Source: Lentisphaeria bacterium
GTDB lineage: Bacteria; Verrucomicrobiota; Lentisphaeria; Victivallales; Victivallaceae
Reading direction: 5' to 3'
DNA length: 27,420 bases
Assembly: GCA_900768515.1 (NCBI GenBank)
Contig: CAAGDG010000165.1
Span: 1-27,420 of the forward strand
Below are positions 1-10,024 of the stretch, one piece after another. Position 1 is the stretch's first letter. Each line of letters starts with the position of its first letter. Both the position numbers and the translations under genes were made by a program. Below the pieces are notes generated by a model. It ran no database searches. It was given only the letters and a program-made list of their open reading frames with translations, and had not been told where the DNA came from.

Positions 1-231
1 AAGCGGGTTGACCGTTCCAGCTGCCAGGTCAAGGAAGGACAGGTGATCTCCATCAATGCGGAGAAGTCTCCGGCGATTGCGGAGATGGCGAAGAAGGGAA
101 ATTCGACGATTCCGCCTTATATGGAAGTGGATCTCGACAATCTCAAGGCCACTCTGGTCCGGGCGCCGCAGCTGGAAGAGATTCCGGTCAACGTGAAGAT
201 TATGAGCGTGATCGAATACTACGCCCGATAA
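1..231 (+). CDS. rpsD: 30S ribosomal protein S4, C-terminal part (5' truncated)
   Basis: The frame is open from base 1 and gives 76 residues ending in VIEYYAR. The pattern KRVDRSSCQVKEGQVI, then a P-x-x-x-E-V-D-x-x-x-L stretch, then the ending V-x-x-I-E-Y-Y-x-R, is the C-terminal signature of bacterial S4, including the end of its S4 RNA-binding domain. S4 nucleates assembly of the 30S body and in many bacteria represses its own operon. The GTG at 43 is an internal valine, not the start; the true start lies outside the window. A strong terminator follows 25 bases after the stop, so rpsD ends its transcript here and rpoA does not follow as it does in many bacteria. Confidence 0.9.
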   Translation, partial: KRVDRSSCQVKEGQVISINAEKSPAIAEMAKKGNSTIPPYMEVDLDNLKATLVRAPQLEEIPVNVKIMSVIEYYAR

Positions 232-255
232 CTTCGGCAGTTTGGACTGCGAGAG

Positions 256-288
256 AACCAGAGGGGGTCTTCCCCCTCTGGTTTTTTT
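256..288 (+). terminator. Rho-independent terminator after rpsD
   Basis: A perfect 10-bp stem (CCAGAGGGGG at 258-267 and CCCCCTCTGG at 272-281) encloses a TCTT loop, is extended by AA/TT pairs, and is followed directly by seven T residues (282-288). It sits 25 bases after the rpsD stop. Confidence 0.93.
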
Positions 289-587
289 GTGCCTGGACTG
301 CCCCTTCGAAGTTTCTTTCGCCGTGTTGGATTTTTGAAACACTCTCGCGAAGGACCGGGAACGCAAACCCGAGAATTCGAAGGAAGCCATCGCACGATGG
401 TTCTGCGCATATTTGTGAATGCTCCTGCATAACGGAATGATCCAGATGGCAAGCGGTCATTTCAGCAGCCGATGCTCTGGCCACCCGGTTCCTGGTTTTG
501 AAACTTTTGAGCGGGCATTGGCGGGGTGGCTCCATCCGGTAGTGCGGGAGAGGTCGTTTGTCTCAACAATGGAAACAGGAGTCGCAC
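289..587. other. Intergenic region with no recognised gene
   Basis: About 300 bases separate the rpsD terminator from the hydrolase start. The overlapping reading frames here have low-complexity or shadow-like translations and no family features. I see no convincing promoter pair, though transcription of the hydrolase must start in this stretch because a strong terminator lies upstream of it. Confidence 0.5.
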
Positions 588-1604
588 ATGTTTTATGACG
601 TTGTTAGTGTGGAAGAGTCGTGGGAGCAGTGGATGGCAAGACGTTCCGCCGTGCGGGACCGGATCGGGAAAACAATGGGCGAAGAGCCGTTTCCGGAGTG
701 GAGGGTTACTGGGAGGTTCGTTCAGAACCGGATTCTCCTGGGTTGTTCCGCCCGGGATTTCACGCTGGAGATTCTACCCGGGTATCAATGTGCGGGGACG
801 CTGGTGTTGCCGGAAGTGTTTTTGCCCGGCTATCCGTTGGTTTTCTGCATTCACGGAACCACCTCTCTGGGGCGGCGCAATGTCCTGGATCCGGAAACCT
901 GTCCGAACCGCTGTTATGGAATCGAACTGGCACAGCGCGGTTTTGCAACCTGTTCTCTTGACCTTTTCGGCTTCGGGGAGTGGGAGGTCAGGGGGCGGAA
1001 GAGTGCTGAACTGCAGAAAGAGTTTTACCGGGATTTTCCCAACTGGTCGTTGGATGGAGTTCAGGTGCGTCTTCACCGCATGGCGATCGACTGGTTGACG
1101 ACCCTTCCCGACTACTGTTTTGGAACTTTTGGCGCCATCGGGAATTCCCTTGGCGGACGGGTATCCGTATATCTGGCTGCGTTTGAGGAGCGCTTGACCG
1201 CAGCGGTGGTGTCCTGCGGGATCAGTCCCAATTTGACCAACGTTTATCGAAATTATCCGGGCGGGGCGCAGCCCGAGCTCAGTCCCCGGCTCAATGCCGC
1301 AATGGTTTCGTGCGGGAAACCGCCCTGGGAATATCAGGAGCTTCTGGCTCTTGCCGCTCCGCGGGCTCTCTGCGTGGTGGAACCATTCAACGATCCGTAT
1401 AATCCCCTGCCGTTTGCGGGGATGGAATGCTTTGACCGGGCGCGGCGGCTCTGGGAGCTGGCCGGGGTTCCGGAACGGGCGGCAATCCTGTATCACGGCA
1501 TGGGACATGATGTTCCGCCTGCGATCCGACATTTCGCATACGAATTTCTTGAAGCGCACCTGGTTTCCAGCCGGGAGCGGAAAGAAACGGCTTTTCGAAA
1601 GTGA
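588..1604 (+). CDS. Alpha/beta hydrolase (acetyl xylan esterase / dienelactone hydrolase-like)
   Basis: A 338-residue serine hydrolase. Visible features are the oxyanion-side HG motif (FCIHGTTSLG, near residue 89), the nucleophile elbow G-N-S-L-G-G with Ser at about residue 187, a probable acid Asp in EPFNDPYN (about 269) and the catalytic His in HGMGHDVP (about 307). The Ser-Asp-His order and spacing fit the alpha/beta hydrolase fold, and the long N-terminal extension resembles esterases acting on acylated carbohydrates. The substrate cannot be read from sequence. No signal peptide is seen, so it is probably cytoplasmic. I chose ATG 588 because AGGAG lies six bases upstream; an in-frame TTG at 558 is the alternative. 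It stands alone, convergent with the corC-like gene. Confidence 0.85.
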   Translation: MFYDVVSVEESWEQWMARRSAVRDRIGKTMGEEPFPEWRVTGRFVQNRILLGCSARDFTLEILPGYQCAGTLVLPEVFLPGYPLVFCIHGTTSLGRRNVLDPETCPNRCYGIELAQRGFATCSLDLFGFGEWEVRGRKSAELQKEFYRDFPNWSLDGVQVRLHRMAIDWLTTLPDYCFGTFGAIGNSLGGRVSVYLAAFEERLTAAVVSCGISPNLTNVYRNYPGGAQPELSPRLNAAMVSCGKPPWEYQELLALAAPRALCVVEPFNDPYNPLPFAGMECFDRARRLWELAGVPERAAILYHGMGHDVPPAIRHFAYEFLEAHLVSSRERKETAFRK

Positions 1605-1721
1605 GTATGTTGCGTTTTCTCCGGAAGAGGGCGTTCTCGCTTCAGAGTTGTTCCCCGCGGACGGAGGCGCTTCCGCCGGGAGGGGAAGTCCGTCGAAGGC
1701 CGGCGAGATGGAACCGGGCCG

Positions 1722-3104
1722 CTATTCGCAGCTGTCCGTCTCTTCCGGCTCCGGCAGCAGTTTGAGCTGGACCTTGTCCACCCGCCGACCGTCGACCGCC
1801 TCCACCTTAAGTTCAATTCCGGCCTCGGGGAGCGTAATGGTCGCCCCCGGCGTCGGAATTGCATTCAGGCGGCCGAAGATCAGGCCGCCGATGGTGTCAT
1901 ACTCCTCCTCTTCGTTGGGAAGCGGACGGTCGATCAGTCGCGAAACTTCGTCGATTCGCATCGAACCGTCAATTCTCCACAGTTTTTCCCCGATCTCTTC
2001 CGCCTCTTCGCTGTAGTCGTCGTATTCGTCGTAGAGGCTGCCGACGATCTCTTCGAGCAGATCCTCCAAAGTCACGATGCCGGAGGTTCCGCCGAATTCG
2101 TCCAGAATGATCGCCATGCCCAGCTTCTTGCTTTGAAGATCCCGGAACAACCGGTTGGCGCGCATGGTTTCCGGCGCGAAATAGACCGGTTTCAGCAACC
2201 CTTTGATATCGGGCGCGGCGTTGCCGTTGAGCTTGGCGGTGAAATAATCGCGGAAGTGGAGCAGCCCGACGATCTTGTCGATATCGCCCTTATAGACAGG
2301 GACCCGGGAAAATCCGCACTCCATGAGGGTCTTCTCCACCTCATCCGGAGTTGCGTCAAGATTGAGGGAAACCACCTCGGTACGGTGGGTCATCACTTCG
2401 CCCGCAGTGGTGTTGTTGAATTCAAACACATTCTCAATCATCCGCTTTTCGTCGCTTTCAATGGCCCCGTTTTCCTCTCCGATGTCGACCATCATGCGGA
2501 TCTCCTCCTCGGTCACCTCCTGTTCGCTGGAGGGCTGGATTCCGAAGAGTTTCAGGAAGAAATTGACGGAAGCGTTCAACACCCAGACGAACGGGGCGGT
2601 GATTTTCGCCAGAAAGTCGATCGGACCGGCGACATGAAGGGCAATTCCCTCCGCGTACCGCAGACCGAGCTGTTTCGGGAGCAGTTCTCCGAATACCAGG
2701 GAGACGTAGGAGAGCAGGACGGTAATTGCCAGCACCACCAGCGCATCGAGTGTGGCGTGGCTGAGCAGGGTGAAGCCATGCTGTTCCAGCCAGAGGGTTA
2801 CCGGATCGGAAAAGCTCTCCGCTGCGAACGCGCTGGCCATGAAGCCGGCAAACGTGACACCTACCTGGACTGTCGCCAGAAAACGTCCGGAATTCTCAAC
2901 CAGTGCCGCGAGCCGCCGGCCGCGGCTGCCGCCTTCGCTGCCGAGCCGCCGTACCGTGGCCGGCTTGAGCGAGATCAATGCAACTTCCGACGAGGCGAAA
3001 AATGCATTCAGAGCGATCAGAAAAAGCAGAAACAACAACTGGAGAATCAATAAACCGCCGTCTTCCAAAGCCAATCCTTTTTGTTCGTGTTGTGCCTTCC
3101 GCAT
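1722..3104 (-). CDS. HlyC/CorC-family transporter: CNNM membrane domain, CBS pair, CorC domain
   Basis: The N-terminal part has hydrophobic segments typical of the CNNM (DUF21) domain, including LNAFFASSEVALISL and the conserved FGELLPKQLG. It is followed by a CBS pair (GEVMTHRTEVVSL; then the second with the hallmark DEFGGTSGIVTLEDLLEEIVG) and a C-terminal CorC_HlyC domain (DGSMRIDEVSRLI...TIGGLIFGRL). Family members are inner-membrane proteins linked to Mg/Co ion efflux; the ion is not readable here. Start choice is uncertain. A TTG at 3131 lies almost at the expected transcription start of the promoter at 3139-3166, so I prefer ATG 3104. A TTG at 3068 with AAGGA six bases upstream would begin just before the first membrane helix and is a real alternative. 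It is convergent with the hydrolase; I saw no hairpin plus T-tract in the 117 bases between them. Confidence 0.87.
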   Translation of the reverse strand: MRKAQHEQKGLALEDGGLLILQLLFLLFLIALNAFFASSEVALISLKPATVRRLGSEGGSRGRRLAALVENSGRFLATVQVGVTFAGFMASAFAAESFSDPVTLWLEQHGFTLLSHATLDALVVLAITVLLSYVSLVFGELLPKQLGLRYAEGIALHVAGPIDFLAKITAPFVWVLNASVNFFLKLFGIQPSSEQEVTEEEIRMMVDIGEENGAIESDEKRMIENVFEFNNTTAGEVMTHRTEVVSLNLDATPDEVEKTLMECGFSRVPVYKGDIDKIVGLLHFRDYFTAKLNGNAAPDIKGLLKPVYFAPETMRANRLFRDLQSKKLGMAIILDEFGGTSGIVTLEDLLEEIVGSLYDEYDDYSEEAEEIGEKLWRIDGSMRIDEVSRLIDRPLPNEEEEYDTIGGLIFGRLNAIPTPGATITLPEAGIELKVEAVDGRRVDKVQLKLLPEPEETDSCE

Positions 3105-3138
3105 CCGCTTTCGGACGCCCGGGACAGGCAATTCCTAT

Positions 3139-3166
3139 AATATAGTTCTGCTTTGGTGATTTGCAA
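3139..3166 (-). promoter_or_regulatory. Putative sigma70-like promoter for the CorC-family gene
   Basis: On the minus strand, TTGCAA (3161-3166), a 16-base spacer and TATATT (3139-3144) form a promoter-like pair; a TATTAT with 18-base spacing overlaps it. Transcription would begin near 3132, which argues against the TTG start at 3131. This gives the gene a transcript independent of coaX. Confidence 0.5.
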
Positions 3167-3246
3167 ATGTTCCCGAGCAAATACTTCCACGGTGGGAGAC
3201 GCGGGCTTCGTCCCGGATCGTTCGGCTTTCCCGGTTCCGGAGCAAA

Positions 3247-3957
3247 TTATGAAATCCGGGAGAGAAAGGCACGGAGAATCCCGCGCAAAGTGAAGTCTTC
3301 CGGCGCCGTCCGAATCCCGAGGGCTTCGGCGAAGAACGGGGCATCCCCCCCGGTGGCGACGATCGTCGGCCTTCGCGCTTTTCCGCAGGCGGGAAGCGAG
3401 GCGGAGAGCAGCTCCCGCATCAGACCGACTGCGCCGCGATCCACTCCGAAACGGATCGTTTCAACCGTGTTGCTGCCGGGGTGTTCCGGCAGTTGGGCGG
3501 AAAATGGAATTTCGGGAAGTTGCGCCGTACCGGCCGCGAGACTGCGGCGCATCATGGCGCGTCCGGGAGCGATCGCTCCACCGCGAAAAACGCCGTCCGC
3601 ATCGACGATCTCCAGCGTCAGCGCGGTTCCGCAGTCCGCCGAGATGCCGGGAAGCGGAAACAGTTCCGCCAGGGCAAGGGCGTTGGCCACCCGGTCGGCG
3701 CCGAGGGTCGAGGCGTCCACCTGGGTGAAATCGACTCCGGCACGTTGGTTGTATGCCGAGAGGTACCAGATGTCGGTGTCCGCAAAGCGCTTGCGAATTG
3801 CGGGAACCACTGTGGCGGCGGCGATCGGCATTCCAGCCGGCAGCAGTTCCGGCTTCAGTTCCGCAGTCGGAATTCGCGGCAGCAATTTGATGGCGTTGCC
3901 GCTCCAGACGCCGGGTTGTGCGAAGGTGTTGCCGATGTTGATCAGGAGAAGTTCCAT
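3247..3957 (-). CDS. coaX: Type III pantothenate kinase
   Basis: A 236-residue ASKHA-fold kinase that phosphorylates pantothenate in the first step of coenzyme A synthesis, in the cytoplasm. Diagnostic features are the N-terminal glycine loop I-N-I-G-N-T (residues 6-11), LGADRVANALA (GADR at 86-89, carrying the Asp taken as catalytic base in this family), DCGTALTLEI (108-117) and RGGAIAPG. Length fits CoaX (about 230-260). The first motif is usually D-x-G-N-T; here position 7 is Asn. It starts 15 bases downstream of the stop of the mannose-1-phosphate guanylyltransferase gene and is probably co-transcribed with it. Only type III kinases show this motif set, so the assignment is firm despite the substitution. 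Confidence 0.9.
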   Translation of the reverse strand: MELLLINIGNTFAQPGVWSGNAIKLLPRIPTAELKPELLPAGMPIAAATVVPAIRKRFADTDIWYLSAYNQRAGVDFTQVDASTLGADRVANALALAELFPLPGISADCGTALTLEIVDADGVFRGGAIAPGRAMMRRSLAAGTAQLPEIPFSAQLPEHPGSNTVETIRFGVDRGAVGLMRELLSASLPACGKARRPTIVATGGDAPFFAEALGIRTAPEDFTLRGILRAFLSRIS

Positions 3958-3972
3958 ATTCCGTTCCGGATT

Positions 3973-5070
3973 TTACAGAAAATGGCGCAGTTCGGGGCGG
4001 AGACCGACTGCTTTGAGCAATTCCTTGATCCGCTGCGCCTGGTTTGCCGCGCAGACCAGCGTCACATCGCGGGTCTGCACGATGACCAGGTTGTCGACGC
4101 CGATTGCGGCGATCAGGTGGTCGGGGCTGCCTGAAACCACCAGGTTGCGGGAATCCACCGCGGCGAAGAGTCCATCGGCGACATTGCCATCGGCATCGGT
4201 GGCGAAATGGTTCCGCAGCGACGTCCAGCTTCCGACGTCGTCCCAGTCGAACCGGCTCTCCGCCACTGCGATGAACCGGGCGTGTTCCATGACCGCGTAA
4301 TCAATCGAAATTTTAGGTTGATTCCGGAAGAGTTCCGGAAGTTCCTGCTCAAAAGTTCCGGCTGCAATCGTTTCGCCGATCCGGGTGCAGAACCGTTCCA
4401 GTCCGGGCGCCTGGCGGCGGAATTCCGCCCGCAGCGCCCCGACCTGCCAGAGAAAGATTCCGCTGTTCCAGCGGTAGTCTCCGGAGGCGAGAAAACGTTC
4501 GGCGGTCTCCCGGTCCGGTTTCTCCCGGAAGCCGAGGCTCCGGAAGAAACGGGTCCCGTTCGAAGCCTCTTCCAGCGCTTCTCCGCACTGGATGTAACCA
4601 TATCCGGTTGCCGGAGAGGTGGGCGGAATGCCGATCGTGAACAGCCATTCGGCGTGTTTTCTGGCCAGTTCCGCAGCATCCTCCAGCACTGCCGAAAGTT
4701 CTCTGGTGTGCTTGATCACATGGTCGGCCGGGAGCATCATCATGACCGCGCCGTCGCCGCCGCGCGAACCGACCAGCGCCGCAGCCAGAGCGGCACAGGG
4801 CCCGGTGTCGCGACCGACCGGTTCTCCGACGATGTTCCCCGCCGGGAGATCCGGCAGCAGGGTCCGGACGATATCGACATATTCCGCATTGGTCAATACC
4901 AGAATCCGTTCCGGAGGACAGACCGGGAAGAGCCGGCGTACAGTCTCCTCGATCATGGTCGATTTGCCCAGCAGCTGCAGAAATTGTTTGGGATGGCTGC
5001 TGCGGCTTCGCGGCCAGAACCGTTCCCCGCGCCCCCCCGCCATCACAACAGCGTAACAATTTTGATCCAT
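3973..5070 (-). CDS. manC: Mannose-1-phosphate guanylyltransferase
   Basis: 365 residues. The N-terminal nucleotidyltransferase signature VMAGGRGERFWPRSR, followed by HPKQFLQL, is nearly canonical for GDP-mannose pyrophosphorylases. Also seen are the LPADHVI metal/nucleotide motif, GYGYIQCGE, FREKPD, WNSGIFLW and DWDDVGSWTSL, all in the usual order. It makes GDP-mannose from mannose-1-phosphate and GTP, for polysaccharide or glycan synthesis. The length matches the single-domain form; the C-terminal phosphomannose isomerase cupin of bifunctional AlgA/ManC proteins is absent. The start ATG has only a weak GGGGA upstream. coaX follows after 15 bases. Confidence 0.9.
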   Translation of the reverse strand: MDQNCYAVVMAGGRGERFWPRSRSSHPKQFLQLLGKSTMIEETVRRLFPVCPPERILVLTNAEYVDIVRTLLPDLPAGNIVGEPVGRDTGPCAALAAALVGSRGGDGAVMMMLPADHVIKHTRELSAVLEDAAELARKHAEWLFTIGIPPTSPATGYGYIQCGEALEEASNGTRFFRSLGFREKPDRETAERFLASGDYRWNSGIFLWQVGALRAEFRRQAPGLERFCTRIGETIAAGTFEQELPELFRNQPKISIDYAVMEHARFIAVAESRFDWDDVGSWTSLRNHFATDADGNVADGLFAAVDSRNLVVSGSPDHLIAAIGVDNLVIVQTRDVTLVCAANQAQRIKELLKAVGLRPELRHFL

Positions 5071-5135
5071 GGAATTTCCCCGTCGACTTCCTGTTAACCC
5101 GGTTCCTCCCGGCCCCCGTGCCCGGAGAAAGCGAC

Positions 5136-5159
5136 GGCCGGACCCGTCGGAGTCCGGCC
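5136..5159 (-). terminator. Possible terminator after pilC
   Basis: GGCCGGAC and GTCCGGCC form a perfect 8-bp stem with an 8-base loop, about 20 bases past the pilC stop on the minus strand. The following bases are only mildly T-rich (GTCGCTTTCT), so this is a weak terminator or simply a stable hairpin separating pilC from the manC transcript. Confidence 0.4.
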
Positions 5160-5179
5160 GGCCTGAAAAGCGGGAGAAA

Positions 5180-6454
5180 TCAGCCTCCCATGCCCTCGAT
5201 CAGCTTGACCAGCGGCAGGAAGAGCGCGATCACGATGGTACCGACGACCACGGCCAGGCCGACGATCATCAACGGTTCGATCATGCTGGTCAGAGCGCTC
5301 ACGGCGTTGTCGACCTCTTCGTCGTAGGTGTTGGCAACCTTGTCGAGCATTTCCGGCAGCTTACCGGTCTCTTCGCCCACCTCCACCATACTGATCACCA
5401 TTTCCGGGAAGATCTTGGTCGCGCTGAGCGGTGCGGCGATGCCTTCGCCCTCCTTGACCGCGTCGTGCACTTTCTGAATCGCAGTGGAGACCACCTCATT
5501 GCCCGCGGTTTCCCGGACAATCGCCAGTGCGGAGAGCACCGGTACGCCCGAAGCCATCAGCGTGCCGAGCGTACGTCCAAACCGGGAGATCGCCGTCTTG
5601 GCGATGATCGGTCCGAAAAGGGGCATATTGTACTTGCACCAGTCCACCCCCCACTTGCCGATCGGAATCATGACGGTGATTTTGTAGAGCACAATCACCG
5701 CGACGATTCCAATGACGAATTTCCACCACTCCGTCATCAGGGAGTTGCTGAGGTTCATTACGAAGAGCGTGATGGCCGGCATCGGCGTTTCGGGACCGAG
5801 CAGGTCCTTGAAGATTGTCTGGAATTTCGGGACGATGAAGACCATCAAACCGATAATCGCGAGGATGGCGATGCTCAGCACCACGCACGGATAAATCATC
5901 GCGGACTTGACCTTGCCGGAAATCCGGGCCGCTTTTTCCATAAAACCGGCCAGACGGTCGAGGATGACCTCCATCGCACCCGACGCTTCTCCGGCGCGCA
6001 CCATGTTCAGATAGAGTTTGTCGAAGGAGCGGGGATTCTGTGCCAGCGCCTCCGCGAAGGTGGCTCCGCCCTCGACGGTGTCCGCGGTTTTGCCGAGAAT
6101 GATCTTGACCGCCGGATTTTTCGCCTGCTTTTCCAGCGTCCGCAAAGAGCGGATCAGCGGCAGTCCCGCGGAGAGCAGGATCGCCAGCTGCCGGGTGACG
6201 ACGGTCAGCTCCTTGCGCGGAATCACCGTCGCGCCGATGTTGATGTTGAAACCGCCGCCTTTTTTCTTCTTCTTTTTCTTGGCGGCTGCGGTGGCGGCTT
6301 TCTTGACTGCCTCCGATTCAATCAGCTTGATCTGGGTCGGAAACAATCCCTTGGATTTCAGCTGATTGCTTACGATCTCCTCACTGGCGGCATTGATCTT
6401 GCCTCGCTGCTCTCTGCCGTTGCCGTCCATCGCGATGTATGAATATTGCGGCAT
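5180..6454 (-). CDS. pilC: Type II secretion / type IV pilus inner-membrane platform protein PilC/GspF
   Basis: 424 residues with the family start MPQYSYIAMDGNGREQRGKI and two T2SSF domains: the first around residues 80-205 (QLAILLSAGLPLIRSLRTL, MVRAGEASGAMEVIL), the second around 285-405 (FGRTLGTLMASGVPVLSAL, MVEVGEETGKLPEML). Three hydrophobic segments lie in VVLSIAILAIIGLMVFIVP, WWKFVIGIVAVIVLY and MIVGLAVVVGTIVIALFLP. The protein is the membrane platform on which the PilB ATPase acts during pilus or pseudopilus assembly. An unusual run of seven lysines (59-65) in an Ala/Lys linker precedes the first domain. GGAGAAG lies just upstream of the ATG. The PilB-type gene next to it ends 70 bases upstream on the same strand. 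Confidence 0.92.
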   Translation of the reverse strand: MPQYSYIAMDGNGREQRGKINAASEEIVSNQLKSKGLFPTQIKLIESEAVKKAATAAAKKKKKKKGGGFNINIGATVIPRKELTVVTRQLAILLSAGLPLIRSLRTLEKQAKNPAVKIILGKTADTVEGGATFAEALAQNPRSFDKLYLNMVRAGEASGAMEVILDRLAGFMEKAARISGKVKSAMIYPCVVLSIAILAIIGLMVFIVPKFQTIFKDLLGPETPMPAITLFVMNLSNSLMTEWWKFVIGIVAVIVLYKITVMIPIGKWGVDWCKYNMPLFGPIIAKTAISRFGRTLGTLMASGVPVLSALAIVRETAGNEVVSTAIQKVHDAVKEGEGIAAPLSATKIFPEMVISMVEVGEETGKLPEMLDKVANTYDEEVDNAVSALTSMIEPLMIVGLAVVVGTIVIALFLPLVKLIEGMGG

Positions 6455-6524
6455 TTTTCACTTCTCCGAGTTGGGTTGACTCTGAATCGTCATTTATTTC
6501 CAGAAATCCGGCCGGGCCGACCGA

Positions 6525-8219
6525 TTACGTGTAGCGGACCACCTCGTCGATGGTCGACTCTCCATTCAGCACGGCGAGAATTCCGTCTTCACGCAACGTG
6601 CGCATTCCCATCTCCCGGGCCTTGTCCCGGAGCACGGAAGAGGGGGCGCCGTTGTTGATCAGTTCGCGGATTTCGTTATCCACCACCAGCAGTTCGGTCA
6701 GAGCCTTCCGTCCTTTGTAACCGGTGTGGTTGCAGGTCGGGCACCCCTTGCCGATGTAGAATTTGCGGTCCCCCGCCATCTCCCGGGTGATGCCGAGCCG
6801 CGCCAGATCCTCGTCGGTCGGCACATAGGCGCTGCGGCAGTTCCGGCAGACCCGGCGGATCAGTCGCTGGCCGAGAACGCCCACCAGCGAAGAGCAGATC
6901 AGGAACGGCTCCACCCCCATATCCACCAGTCGGGTCACCGTGCTGGCGGCGTCGTTGGTGTGCAGCGTGCTGAACACGAAGTGGCCGGTCAGCGACGCCT
7001 CGATCGCAGTCTGGGCGGTTTCGAAGTCGCGGATCTCACCGACCAGGATCCGGTCGGGGTCCTGCCGGAGGAAGGCGCGCAGCGCACGGTGGAAGGTCAT
7101 GCCGACCGCGTCGTTGATCGGCACCTGGATCAGTCCCTCGATTTCATATTCGACGGGGTCTTCCGCGGTCAGCAGCTTGTCGCTGATCACGTTGACCTCG
7201 CGCAGCGCGGAGTAGAGCGTGGTGGTTTTACCGGAACCGGTCGGCCCGGTCACCAGGAGAATGCCGTTCGGCAGGTGGATCAGTTCGCGAAGCTTCTCCA
7301 GCACCTCCTTGCCGATGCCGAGGGAGTCGAGCTCCAGGTTGACCACCGAGCGGTCGAGCACGCGGAGCACCACCGATTCGCCGTAACTGGTCGGCAGACA
7401 GGAGACGCGCAGGTCGACCGGTTTGCCGTTGACCTTCATCTGGATACGGCCGTCCTGCGGGCGGCGGCGTTCGGAGATGTTCAGTCCGGAAACGATCTTG
7501 ACGCGGCTGATCACCGGAATTGCCAGACTCTTGGGCGGCTGGGGCATTTCGTAGAGAGCGCCGTCCACACGGTAGCGGATCCGGAAGTTCTTTTCGAAAG
7601 GTTCGAAGTGGATGTCCGACGCCTTGTCCTTGACCGCCTGGCGGATCACCACGTCCACGAATTTGACGATCGGCGCGTCGTTGGCGCGCTCCTCGTCGCT
7701 GCGTTTGTCGTCCTCGAGTTTGGCCTCCTTGCCGATTTCAGCGAGGATGTCCGCGACGGTGTCGGCCTCTTCCGGATAGTAGCGTTCCAGTTCCGGATCG
7801 AAGGTGTCGGGGTCCACCGCCACCGGCAGAATGTTCCGCCCGGTGATGAAGCGGAGCGCCTCGACGGTCTGGTAATCGAGCGGCGAGCGCATCGCCAGGT
7901 CGATGTCGGTTTCATCGGCGCGGAGCGGGATCACCCCGTAGTTGCGCGCCGTGTTGGTTTCGATGACGGCAAGGACATCCTTGGGGACGTCATTGGAGTG
8001 GAGCGGATCCCAGACGTAGGAGCCGAGGCTGTTTGCGATCATCTGAAGCATGTCGTTTTTCGAGAAGATTCCGTAGTTCTCGATGATCTCCATGACCGGT
8101 TTCCCGCTGCGCTCGTACTCCTCGACGACTTCGTGAAGCTGTTCCTTGAGGCCGGGATGGTCGGCGGAGTGTTCGTTGATCAGAAGATCGATCAGTGCTG
8201 AACTTTCAATATCGAGCAT
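6525..8219 (-). CDS. pilB: GspE/PilB-type assembly ATPase, copy 1
   Basis: 564 residues. An N-terminal T2SSE_N/MshEN-like region (about 1-150) precedes the hexameric ATPase core: Walker A GPTGSGKT at 325-332, the Asp-box region TAEDPVEYEIEG, Walker B-like ILVGEIRD (391-398) and the His box TGHFVFSTLHTNDA. Four cysteines (458, 461, 493, 496) in CRNC and CPTC form the zinc site typical of PilB/GspE. It powers pseudopilin or pilin extension through the PilC platform encoded next. GspE-type rather than PilT-type is supported by the N-domain and the tetracysteine. Start ATG is preceded by AGGGA at six bases. The gene begins 17 bases after a paralogue. Confidence 0.93.
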   Translation of the reverse strand: MLDIESSALIDLLINEHSADHPGLKEQLHEVVEEYERSGKPVMEIIENYGIFSKNDMLQMIANSLGSYVWDPLHSNDVPKDVLAVIETNTARNYGVIPLRADETDIDLAMRSPLDYQTVEALRFITGRNILPVAVDPDTFDPELERYYPEEADTVADILAEIGKEAKLEDDKRSDEERANDAPIVKFVDVVIRQAVKDKASDIHFEPFEKNFRIRYRVDGALYEMPQPPKSLAIPVISRVKIVSGLNISERRRPQDGRIQMKVNGKPVDLRVSCLPTSYGESVVLRVLDRSVVNLELDSLGIGKEVLEKLRELIHLPNGILLVTGPTGSGKTTTLYSALREVNVISDKLLTAEDPVEYEIEGLIQVPINDAVGMTFHRALRAFLRQDPDRILVGEIRDFETAQTAIEASLTGHFVFSTLHTNDAASTVTRLVDMGVEPFLICSSLVGVLGQRLIRRVCRNCRSAYVPTDEDLARLGITREMAGDRKFYIGKGCPTCNHTGYKGRKALTELLVVDNEIRELINNGAPSSVLRDKAREMGMRTLREDGILAVLNGESTIDEVVRYT

Positions 8220-8236
8220 TTTAGTTCCCTGAAACG

Positions 8237-9949
<1,713 letters not shown>

Positions 9950-9987
9950 AATGAAATCTCCTAAACTATGGATTTTTCGAAAAACAA

Positions 9988-10016
9988 ATCTTACCCCAAA
10001 AGTTAACGCATCGCAA
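9988..10016 (-). promoter_or_regulatory. Putative sigma70-like promoter of the pilB-pilC cluster
   Basis: Minus-strand TTGCGA (10011-10016), 17-base spacer, TAAGAT (9988-9993). It lies about 40 bases upstream of the TTG start of the first PilB-type gene, in the 75-base gap after the thiI stop. Confidence 0.55.
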
Positions 10017-10024
10017 CTGAAAAA

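Noticed and set aside
558..587. Extended start (TTG 558) for the alpha/beta hydrolase
   Set aside because: ATG 588 has a well-placed AGGAG; the ten extra residues show no family feature.
6726..8201. 491-residue plus-strand frame opposite the first PilB gene
   Set aside because: Shadow of a strongly supported ATPase gene; composition is typical of antisense frames.
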